64,000 nt of DNA from Chiridota heheva (taxonomy: Eukaryota > Echinodermata > Holothuroidea > Apodida > Chiridotidae): NCBI GenBank assembly GCA_020152595.1, contig JAIGNY010001818.1:317501-381500 (forward strand), read 5' to 3'. This document shows positions 36,668 through 48,200 of this stretch, piece by piece; position 1 is the first letter of the stretch; the number at the start of each line of letters is the position of its first letter. A program made the translations under genes and the position numbers. The notes under the pieces are model-generated. The model was not told the origin of the DNA and made no database searches. It saw nothing but the letters and a program-made list of their open reading frames with translations.

Positions 36668-38702
36668 ACAGGGGGTAAATATATTTTTTTAAACTAATCA
36701 CAATTGTATATTAACAGATTTTACCCCATCGTAATAATATGTAAGTCTTGCGTTGACTTGTGCATGTGCATAATTGGCCGAAAGTTTTCTATTTTTACCC
36801 ATCAATATTTTCCAAACGAGCAAAAACAACACAGGGTAGGACTACTGTTGCAAAACTTTCAGAAAAGTTACAAGGCAAAATGAAAATTAAAAATACTGAT
36901 TTCTCAAAAATATTTTCCAAATTATTTCCCCCAAAAAATATTATTTCCAAAGTTTGGTTATGCCTTTTAGGGCTTCTAATATTAAGTACAATAATCATCA
37001 ATATTGAAATTCCCAATGGGCTGAAAACCTCTATGATTCTGTTCACAACTGACTTAAAACTATTTGTACACAAATCAATACTAACCAGACCCCTAGCTTG
37101 ATTTAAAAAGCGGCATGGTGTGCTAGACTTGTTGAGGGGCACATTAATGCGCACGCAAAGCGCTGCATCTTTTCGGCGTGGAGTCCAGGAACCTCCTTAA
37201 GGCTCAATCCCATGGTGAAGAAGCTCTGGGATTTTAGCTATAATCATACCTCAGAATGAAACTATCCTGACTGATATTGATAAGGACCGTTCATGAGCCA
37301 AACAGGACAATTGCTTACTATGCTATCGTTCTGTGTTCTGTATCAATGTAAGGTATTTCATTTATGAGGGTAATTAAGATTATTAAGTTTTGAAATAATA
37401 AAATATCTTTAAAAAAAATTACATTAGTTTTTCACTAGGGGCAGGGCGGACCCTATGGGGGCAGGGCGGACCCTATGGGGGTCAGGGCGGACCCTATGGG
37501 GGCAGGGCGGACCCCAGGGGGCAGGACAGATGGGCAGGGGACTGCCCTGTAAAACAGCAAAACTAAGGGTCTGCTAATTGTACTGTACACATTGCAGCTT
37601 GTATACTCGAGTAGCAATGAGTTATGGCAAAGTCAATGAAACTTTTGAAAACTCATCTTAAGTGAGGTTAAAACCATAAACAAATTCAATGGATTACTGA
37701 AATTCCACATCCGAATGGCAAAGCAACTCCCAGATTTGAAATTCTATGCCATCAAAGGGCCGAAATGAAAGTTTAAAAGAGCTTCAAAATGGGGTCTGGA
37801 ACACATTTTATTTTGCCGTAACGTGCAATACTAGTCTATGGGCCAGGGCTGGTTTATTAGTTGGTATATTGGAATTCAAGTTATTTAACATTTTGGCTTT
37901 GATGCTGTAGCTTAATTTGGCCTTTTTTTTCAAATCCATTTGGCTTTTTTCTACTTGGAATGATCTTGACATATAATAGTTCTTTGTTCAAGTTTTGTTT
38001 GAAAAAAAAAATTGCTGATTGTGAGGAGAATTTTCATTATGTGACTTGCAGATTATTATTGATAAGATGAATGTGACATAATGGGGGAAGGGGATTATTT
38101 TTTCTTTTAACCTGCCTTTTTGTGTCGAAAGGAAAAATTTACATTTGAAATGTTCAACACTGTTGTGAATTTGCAATATTTATTTATTGATTGAAGTGAT
38201 TCTCAGACAAAAGTGAATGCGTAGGCATTCTTTTCAAACATGTTTTTTCAAAAGAATTTATATATATTCTTATGAAATTTTGTTGCTACTATAGTACTAA
38301 AAATACAGACATATTTCATGACAAGTTGGCCCTGAAAAATTTGCACAAAAGTTATAATTGGTACTTTCCGCTCTGTGCTAACATTACTGTACTACATGTA
38401 CATTGTATATTCGCGAAATTAGTAATGCTCCATAAGTAGGCCAGCTGTTATTGAAAGTTTGTGGAATAGCGGGGATATTTACGAACTTGGCAAGTTTTGC
38501 AACCATGTCTTCCCATAAATATTATGTGCTTACAAAATTTTTAGGTGATGTACCATGTTCAAATACATGTACATATATATTTCTAAGAAATAATATTTTT
38601 GTTGATTTTTAAGTGATTTAAGGTATCTTTATAACTTATTCTTGCAAGTACTGATACTGACGGTACTCGGCGGTACTTCGGTATTTTTCATTTGGTGGTA
38701 TC
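36668..38702 (-). repeat. Inverted-repeat element, right copy
   Basis: Reverse-complement partner of 27905-29463. Homology runs from TTTACCCC at about 36668 to the GGTACTCGGCGGTAC text near 38660-38702. The copy is longer because of a stretch at about 37105-37575 that the left copy lacks, which holds a GGCAGGGCGGACCC tandem repeat. The - strand frame 36795-37154 shares KSVVNRIIEVF and VLNIRSPK with the left copy. No known domain. Confidence 0.75.
37438..37535 (+). repeat. Short tandem repeat GGCAGGGCGGACCCTATGGG
   Basis: Four to five units of about 20-22 bases, the last ones degenerate. It lies inside the segment absent from the left inverted copy. Confidence 0.9.
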
Positions 38703-40151
38703 TTAATTTTGTCTTGATTTTTTGTTGAAATCATGCCAAAGATGACATTTGCCCCATGTGCTAACACATAATGTATTTCTTTAGAATTCTCTTTGAAATT
38801 GATTAAATTGTTTCATACGATGTAACATTTCTTCAGATGCCTTATAGAATTGTTAATTGTATCATATTAGATGAAGAAAAGTAATCAGTATACATCGATA
38901 AAAACGTGCTTATTAATCAGTTAACCCAAATCAGTTTAAACACCCCATAACAGCAGCTTATTATACCTTAAAAGGTCCGTAGTATGTGTTGGTGTAAAGT
39001 TAGGCCTGCCTATACATACATTCACTTAGGCTCAAGATACTCATAGTCTAAACTCTAAAACCACATTTCAAATTCACTTGATATTTACAGATCCAGGAAT
39101 GTCATGAGTATAGAACACTAAGAAAATACAGGTAGATGATAAATTTAATATTGTAAATTGTAAGTGAAGTTTACATGTACGATTTTTGCGAACATGTTAT
39201 CGATCACTTATGTTCTGACAAGTTGAAATAAGCAATAATCAACACGTATTGCGCAATCAGTTTTGTCTATATGCCGCACCGTCATGTGAGTGTTTAAATG
39301 AATATGCATGTTTTTTCAGTTCCATATTTTTTATGATTGAAATTTGCTGGTGAAGAGCGCGAAAGTTACCTGTCACATGATCTTTTTTTTTTTTTTGTGG
39401 AAAGTTTTGGTGATGTTTTGCATGTGCTCCCATTGTGTGGTATTGTGATATGGTACAATTGTTTGTGTGTGCATGTACAGTGATAAGCCCTGTGTGAGTA
39501 ATATGATTAACTTTCTACACCTTGTGCCATGCAATTTATTTTGACCCTGATCTCCTTTCTCTTCTTTGAATTGTACAGTACATGCAGTAGAATTCAAAGA
39601 ATTGTTTTTATTAGTGGATGCAGTATTTTAGCTTGAAGCTCCTTATGTCCATATTGTTTCACACAAATTTTGTATTTGCCTATTTCAGGCCTATATTGTA
39701 CAGATATCTATGTGAGTTTTTTCATTATTGTTATCGTGATAAAAAAACATTAATATAATTGTGTTTATCGTTTATCATACAACACTACTACCCAACAGAA
39801 GAATTCCATGTCAAACTTCCCCTCTGCTCTCGACAAATGTACATACTATAATTGTTTCCAATTTAACTCAGTCCTCTTATAATAACTTACGTAATTGGTT
39901 CTTGTAGCAAGCACAAATCAGCATCTTTCATCGTTCGCATAACTTTCCATACTTCACATTGCGATTTCAGACGGCCCTTTTTGTTATTTTTTTGCAATTT
40001 TATTTGAAAGAAATCAAGATGGAACTGCATTGTTCCCAATTTCTATTGTTCTGAGGATTATTGATCACTTTGAGAGGTATTTCATACCACATAAATTCCT
40101 TTTTAACAACTTGAGCCTAGTGTTAGAAGTGTTTAATGTGTAATGAGTATG
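38703..40151. other. No gene seen
   Basis: AT-rich DNA, poly-T run at 39382-39396. No recognisable gene. Confidence 0.5.
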
Positions 40152-40155
40152 TTAA

Positions 40156-40256
40156 CCCTTACTCTACCATGCGGTGATATTATTGCAGTTTTGGGTGCCC
40201 CGTCTTTGACTCCGCCTCCCAGGCGCATTTTCAAAAGAGTGCTGGTAGAATAAGGG
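40156..40256. mobile_element. piggyBac-like MITE, 101 bp
   Basis: Ends are inverted repeats CCCTTACTCTACCA (left) and the complement of CCCTTATTCTACCA (right), one mismatch in 14. Both sides are flanked by TTAA (40152-40155 and 40257-40260), the invariant target duplication of piggyBac transposons, whose termini also begin CCC. The interior is too short to code. Confidence 0.85.
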
Positions 40257-40589
40257 TTAATGCTGATATGTGAACTTCCTTACAAGTGGCATCAAAAACC
40301 CTAAATGAAATAACACTTTTATTTTAGGGTTTTGAGTGTTGCATGACTAAAAAGAATGTGTGGTCTAGCCTTCAATCTATACATGACATCTTGTTTAGAT
40401 ACAAGACAATTCCTTAGTGTAGTATTGTAGTGAGTTGAAAGTTTGTTCATGTCATGATTAAGTGATAACTGACGTGTGTGCTTGCCAAATGTCGAAATTG
40501 ACTTGTATTTAGTCAAAGTAGGTTTTGCATCAAAAAAATTAAGAAAAGACACAAAACAAAAAATGTTGACATGTTGAATTTTTTTTTTA

Positions 40590-40935
40590 TGCTGATGTCA
40601 TGAATTTGTATTAGTAGGTGGGTCTAAATGTAAAATTTTGTTAACAAGCTTGTAATTGTAAACAAGATATCCTAAGAACTTGATTTATGTCATATACTTA
40701 GTATATGGATGTGTTGTGGTCTGTAGATGATCCCTATTGTTTTTTGGTACTGATGTCATGAATATTAATTAGTAGGCAGGACTAAATGTACAATTCTGTT
40801 AACAAGGTTTTCAAGATCATTAGGATAGATTCATGCCATACTTGGTATATGGGTGTGTTGTGGTTTGTGATCCCTATTGTTTTTGGTGCTGAAATAAATA
40901 TTAATGAGAAGGCAGGACTAACTGAAATTCTGTTT
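40590..40935 (+). repeat. Dispersed tandem repeat, second locus
   Basis: Two to three units of roughly 130-150 bases with CTGATGTCATGAAT...TTAGTAGG, GGACTAAATGTAAAATT and TATGGGTGTGTTGTGG. Similar in organisation to 29590-30140 and 43990-44660. Confidence 0.6.
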
Positions 40936-41177
40936 ATGCTCATATTTCCACAAACCCATGTCAGATTTAAATCAAACTTGTATGATGCTGTTGATAAAAG
41001 CAATGATGATACAGGATCCCATAGAATGTTGAGTTTGTTGACTTCATAATTATTTATGTCAGGCGGATTGCTTCTAATATAAGTTAGCATTGAAACCACA
41101 TGGGATTTCTCCCTCTGGTTTTCAATAGTTGTTATCACTCTCAGGATTCCCGGTAGTTGTTATAAATCCTTATGTTG

Positions 41178-41319
41178 TAGGGTTGAAAAAACCAATCACC
41201 TGCTCACCGTAGACGAGCAAAAAAATAATTGTGGCGAGTAGAAATATTATAATATACTGTGATCTTGCCACACTTAAGCCTCGCTTAGCGAGTGACTTTT
41301 TTGTATTTTTCCAACCCTG
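41178..41319 (+). mobile_element. hAT-like MITE, CAGGGTTGGAAAA family, copy 1
   Basis: 142 bp between TAGGGTTGAAAAA and TTTTTCCAACCCTG, with exact TTATGTTG on both sides (41170-41177 and 41320-41327). Interior words ACGAGCAAAAAA, TAATTGTGGCGAGTAGAAATATTATAATATACTG (given here in part) recur in the inverted copy at 52441-52593. It lies upstream of SUMO exon 2. Confidence 0.9.
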
Positions 41320-42146
41320 TTATGTTGTGGGATTGCACAATACTGGGATCGGTATACCAGGGTTAACGTGACTACCTGAAGCCCACACAACCCTATTAGA
41401 CAGTGTGGTTTTCGTCCAGTATTCAACAACCCTTGCATGGACCCATTAGATGAATCAATGTCAGTAAACCTGCCAAAAATGTTTGTACATTGTTGTCCAT
41501 AACATATAAATAACCTAAGATGTACATATAGAATTCAAATGGCTGATTTTTTCAAATTTATATATCACTAGCTAGCTCACTTTATTAATTTCTAACATTT
41601 TTGAATCGTCAGATAAATCTTTTTATATGTAGATCCTCTGAAAATGAAAAAAACTCACCAAAATGAGTAAATTTGAGTTGAGATGCATCATAAAGTATGT
41701 TCTTGAGTTGCTTACTGTAATTGTCAAGGCCTATACAGAAGTTTGTCCTTGATGGTTGGGTGGTCAAATACTGGCAAGAGCAACTTTGAATCTTTCCAGA
41801 ATCTGACTACCATATGGAAATTGTGTACTTCAGTTGATTTATGCATTATTTTGTTAAAATGACACTGACTTTACATTAAAATTAAGACTCCAAAACTTAT
41901 GTTAACTAGAATTTGAGCACCCTGTACAGTGCATACTTCACTCCTGTGTAGTTCCAAACAAGTTTTGTACCAGTATGATACAGTATCTTGTGTATAAGCC
42001 AAAGAATTGTTTTTAGTATTTGCTTGATGTCACTGCTATATTTTGGTTCTATGGTGGCAGTGAGAGGTGCATTCTTCATCCATGACAAAGAAACCTGTTT
42101 TCCAAAAGTCCTTATTTTATTTTATTTTCTTCTATTGAACTTACAG

Positions 42147-42233
42147 GAAAACAAGCCAGATGCAAACACAGGTGAAGGCGGTTCAGGGAAGAATGGGGAG
42201 AAAGAATTTATAAAACTCAAGGTCAAAGGTCAG
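42147..42233 (+). CDS. SUMO1: SUMO exon 2 (flexible tail and first beta strand)
   Basis: 29 codons from ENKPDANTG to FIKLKVKGQ. The acceptor is ATTGAACTTACAG and the donor CAG|GTAGGT. It encodes the acidic-polar, glycine-rich N-terminal tail and strand 1. The upstream reading frame continues open to about 41988, but that is intron. Confidence 0.94.
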
Positions 42234-45200
42234 GTAGGTTATACCAATCAATGAAGTATACAATGCAGTAAGTAGGTTTCAGTGGTATCAAAATTTAAGA
42301 CCTGGATAACATAAATCATTGCCTGGCATTTACCTCAAGAAAAGAAATCTGCACATAAGAAAGAACTTTCATGTGTTACACAACTTTCTTGAAATGTCAC
42401 AATGAAAGGCTAGAAGGCAATTCAAAAGCCACTTTAAAACCCTCAAATTCAATCAACCTGCTAAAGAGATCAATATTATGTGCACCATACATATAGGTGG
42501 CGGACAAGTTGACTTGGCTAGACTGATCTAGAATTCTCAAATGTAAAAACCTATTGTTCAAGTGCACCAAGAATCAACGGTTGATATTTTGATATGAAAA
42601 TATATCAATTTGGCAGACATTGAATCTCATGAGATATTCAAATATGATAATACTTGATCCAAGATTTTAGATATTGTTCTCAAAGATGTTAAAGGTCAGG
42701 TGAATCATCTTTTATTTTATGTAATTAGGCAAACATGACCTTTTATGGTGGGAAAATATTCATTCAGATTAAGGGATCTGGGCTTTAAATGTTACTGTAT
42801 GGAGAATACCCCATAGTGTGTAAATGGCCATTTGCCCAATCTGTTAAGTGTATATTCAGTTGAAGACATCAAATCTTGGGAAATATCCAGTGCCTTGTAA
42901 ATATTTAATCCAACTGTTTCTAGAAGTTCATCAACAGGATTGTTGCTCTTTAATTAATTGTAATTACAGTAAGATGCAATCTCAATTGTTTTGCCAAACC
43001 AAATCTTTCCAAATATTGGTATCTATCAAATTTTGACATTGCTGATGTTGGTATGGGCAAGAAGATATGGTATAAATATTATTAGTATTTTGGTTAGTTA
43101 GTCTTTTTCTGGATCCCCAGCCATGTTGGCATCCCTGGAACGACAGAGCCGCCAACAAAGCTCTGTCAAATAACATTTCTCCATTTCCAATTCCGCACGC
43201 AGACCTCAGTTTCTCCATCTCTAATTACATCAGGAAGACCTGGCACGATCACGAAATCAGTAACAAATTTCACACCATCAAACCCAAAGTCAAGACCAAC
43301 CCCCACCTCCACTCCTCCCCACCCCCACCCCTCCCCCACCCCACCCATTCCCGCACAGTGCAATCGCAGGGAAGACGTTGTCACCCGCATCTGCCTCGGT
43401 CACTCTCTCACCCACTCCAATCTCCTTTCCGGCTACCCTGCACCTCTCTGCAACTTCAACTCTCCATCAAGCATATTCTCTTAACCTATACCTGAACTCC
43501 AGGTCTCTTCTCTTCTCACCCACCTCAATCTCAGATCTATTAAAGAACAATTCTTTCTCCACATTATCAACTTCCATAACAACAACCTACTCCACCATAT
43601 CTAATCTCCCTTTCTCTTCCCTTCTACCCCTAACTCTTTTCACCTTAATTTTTCTCCCAAATTCACCCCATTTTCCCCCTATTCTCCCTCTCAATTCTCC
43701 ATCTCCTCTCTGCCCTAACTCTTACACCTTCATTTTATAATACCCTCTTGGCGCATTTGACTCCTGACTCGCGGTGCCGTTAAACATTAACAAACCAAAC
43801 CAAACCAGTATTTAAGTTTTCCAACAAACCTTGTACAGTTTTGACTAGCTCAATTTAGTTCAATGTATTGATCATTGATTTCCAGCATGTGTCTCTCATT
43901 ACAATGGACATACTTGACCACTCAATGTATTGCAAGTTAGATATGCCCTGTGCCAAGTGTCCTAGTTGCTCCAGGGGACCAATAAATTTATGTTAGTGTA
44001 TGTGTCTGTGACAGCAAACTGTGACAGCATGATATATCGCAACAACCATTCAATGGTACACAGATAGTCTGTGGTCTGTAAATGCTAAGTTGGGAAAAAA
44101 TCTGAAATCTATGGTTCCGGCGGGAGTTTGCCGGAAGAAATATTTTATTCATTTAAAAAAAACATGGGAAGAAAATAAACCCAACAAATTCAATACTTAC
44201 AAACTTTTAAATTATTTGTCATTTGAAAAAAATGAAGAAGAAACAGAGTCAAATAAATATAAGTAAAAGCAAAACACTATTTATTGCACTTTTTCTTACG
44301 TGAGTTTTTTGCAGGAAGATTTGGGACACATTCAGTTAGAACCGCAGGAAATTTTATCAATAATTCCAAGTCTTAGTGTAAATGCTTTCGGTGATGATAC
44401 CATGAATTTTAATGGGTAGGTGGTGGTAGTTTTGGCATTGAGAAAAAAAGTTTTGTGGTTCTATGAAATTGATCTAATTAATATTCTTGAGGGGGCAGGG
44501 CCTAAAAGGAGTTTGCTAAAACGGCTTGTAAACACGAAATCTCACGAACAGTAGAGCCAAATGATATCATGTGGCACAGTGATGGTCTATTGTCCTTGGG
44601 TCATATGAAGTTGACCTCAGTAATAACTATGTGGGGTCGGTCTTAATATGATTTTTCTAAAAAAAGCTTGTTTTATCCTGGTTGTGCCATTATTTCATCC
44701 AATGATAAGAGTTCCACAATATATCATTTACTTTACTGCTTTTTCCAGCAATTTTTGCCTCAGAACATCAACTCACAGTACTTGTTATATGCTTGAGATA
44801 GATGTTACGCTGAACCTTTTTTTACATATCATTTTGAATGTTATGTTCAGAGTTTGTGCATTGGGCTCAAGAAATATCTTTTGTTTTATATTTCAGGATG
44901 AAACAGAAGTGCATTTTAAAGTAAAGATGACCACAGTAATGAGAAAGTTAAAAGACAGTTACTGTCAGAAAATGGTAAGTTTGAACCCATAACTTGATGG
45001 TTGTATTAAAATCTTTAGTGACTATGACTCAAGGTGTCTATTTTGATAACAGTTTAATCAAGGACATTAGATTCTTTTAACTTTAAAAATAGCATAGAAA
45101 CTATTCAAGTTCTGGCTGATGGCTGATTGATATTTCTCTCCTAAATTTTACAGGTTGGTATTTATTTGTATGGTAACGCTAAGACAGTCTTTATCAGAAT

Positions 45201-48200
45201 TGGTTGCTCTCTCTAAGAATTTTGGACAGGATAAGAATAAACTACTTCTGACCGTTCACATGTCACAACTAGAATTTTAGCACTCTGTAGAGCACTATCG
45301 TTTTTGTGGATCTGTGTAGTCACATTAGTCCCAGTAAGCTGATCCCGTTATTGCGCAATCCTGACAACATAAGTATTCATAAATTACTACCGAGAATCTC
45401 GAGAGTGATCAAAACTTGAAAAAACACATTATTCAGTGTTTTTTTGTTTATTTTTTTAAGAAAAATTAAAAGATTACTTCAGGGGTGAAGCAAGTCCATC
45501 TTTATATGAAAGAGGACTTCAAAAGAAACATTGGTGAAAAAAGCATTTAAAAATCTGATTCCGTCAAGGAGATATCTAAGTTTGAATTTTGGCATCATTT
45601 GTGTAGAAATGAATAAGATCGGACTAGTTGTGACGTCATAGCTTCAGATTCCTCAAACTTTTTATGTATTTTATTATATTTAGTCTTGTGATTGTATGAC
45701 TTAAAACTATTAGATGTGAAAGGAAAGTAGTAAAACAGAATCTAGTAAGGATAATTATAATTTACCACCTGAAGAAAGTTTGAGGGAAAATAATTGAAAT
45801 AGTAAAAAGTTAAATAAATTTTCTTTAAAATACATTAACAATTGTTAAGAATGTAAGGATAAGGGCACTGACTATCAGTAGTACACTGAGTACACCAGTC
45901 ATTTCTACACAGATAAGACTTAATATCTCCTTAACGGCATGGGATTTTTTTGTTTATGGTTACTTCACCATTTTGCTGCTTTTAACATCCTCTTTCATAT
46001 AAGATAAACTTGCCTGACCACTGAACTAATCCTTTGAGTAAATATATGTCAAAAATCATGTTTTGTCTTTTCTTTATTTTTTATACAACAACAACAACTT
46101 ACTCCTAAAAATTCAAGTCAATTTGGCAAACACGCAAGTCACTTATCACTTGATCATTATGTACAAACTTTCAACTCATGATGGTAAAAAAGACGCAAGT
46201 TTTGTCAAGTTTTTAAATTCCAACACAGGGAATTCTCTTGAGCAAGTTGTCACATGTAGAAGGTTAGACCACGAAATCATGCACGTGTTATTGTACCAGA
46301 TAGAGGGTGGAATAGGGAAATGATTACAGTATATACATTAGCCTAAAGCAGAGGTGAAGTTTTACCTGCAGTTCTTCCATAGGGTAGGGAACATTTTGGG
46401 GAGTTTTTTAGTGCTGTAAACATTTAGCGATACATTGCTAAATGATCACTTGTGAAAAATTGTTTACAACAAAGCTACATGCTGTAAAACGTTTTTGTTG
46501 TTCAGCCTTGCCATTGGAAATCAATACCATTCAAACAACGCACAAACACGACCCACAAAATTCTAATCAATGACTTCAACAAATTTTAAACAGCATTAGA
46601 ATAATCCTTGTAAATGCAAGAAGCAGAAATTAGCAGTAACCACTTATGAATGGGGATATTTCTTGTTTGATTTTGCTGGAATGTTTGTGATATGCACCGT
46701 GAACATACAATAAACAGCGTAACAATAAAATTAGGCTTCAATCTCTCTCAATCAAAATCCTGTTTTAAAAGCTGTAAAACTGACCCAAAAATATGATATC
46801 AAAACAGCTTCACTTGTTGTGCATGTAAGTGTTACCAGATGAACCAAATAAATTGTACAAAAACAAAAAAATGTTATAAAATAAACAAGAAAAAATGGTT
46901 AAGACAACTGAGTTGCAGCACACCCCACAGAGAAAGTGAAAGTGGCCATCTTGGGAGGATCAGAATCAATTTGATTTCCTGGTGGTGGCACAGTTTTGAC
47001 ATTTTATACAGCAAGGCATATTTATGTATGATGCATAATGTAAGCACAGTGAAAATGGAAAACTAAATGGAAAACTAAAAGACATTGAAGAGAACTGTTT
47101 TGTCATTTCTAAACCAAATTTCCATTCATATTTTTTATGAAAAAGATTTTTAATATTGTAGACATTATCTTTTTATGATTTTGAAATCATAATTCCAGCG
47201 TTTATTTGTACATGGGAGTCAATACTTTTCCCATACTAGTTTTGCAATTTTTTTTTAATTTGCTATTGTTTTGGGGCATTTTTTTGTGCTTATGGAAAGT
47301 CCATACTAATTGTGATTAATCGCTATACACTCATAAATTTGGACGATTACACGTTTAGTAAAGTTGCTAATTGTTCACAGCACTAGTTTTGAAGATTTTT
47401 AATGCTCTTTGTATTACTGTGTTATTTATTAGGGTGTTTATCAAGGTATTTTACCACAGGTTTAGATGCTTATTTGACCAACATATAAGGCAGTGGGAGT
47501 GCAGTAAGGAATATGTTCGTATCACTTCAGGGAATTCGGGTAGTGGGGAAGCAACTTTACCAGTAGTACAAAAACATGTGACTACTGCACAACCCTCTAT
47601 ATGGCATACCTCCGCCCCTGTTCATTCCCCATCCCCAATATAATCTACCTCAGAAATACCTAGAACCACCAACTTATAGTCCACAAAAAACTCCTCACTT
47701 GTGATCTGTTTTGCCATTTTCAACCCAAACCCTTCAGGATCTACCTTCTGATTGTTTTCAGACTAAGCATTTATTGCTCAAGTTCCAGTCAGGAAAGATT
47801 CACATTCCATCATAAGTTTTGACAGATTTCACCTTAAAATATACCACCCCTTCATTTCTGCCTGTTCCAATATGTCCCAAATTTTAATCATTTCTTCCTA
47901 AAGCAATAACCAAACCACACTCCAAGTTTGATCCATTCATCAATTCTTGAGATATAATGATGACAGTCAAAAGTTGGCGTACCTGAAAAATAGTTAGCGA
48001 AGGTTTTATGATCTTGATTTTTGTTTCTACTTAGTGTAAGTAGTTTGTAAATTTCACTCCACTGATCCATAACCATCAGTACAACGCAGGGATATCTGTT
48101 TAATTGTGTCTCAAATATCCACGTAAAAGAAGTTTTTATATGAGGGGATAAAATTAGATTTAGAATAGTCATTTTAATTTTGAACCTTTTTTTCAGTGGA

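Noticed and set aside
43378-43740. Ser/Thr/Pro-rich 120-codon frame
   Set aside because: Shadow frame of the I-like retrotransposon tail; the conserved [16 protein letters not shown] block is in another frame.
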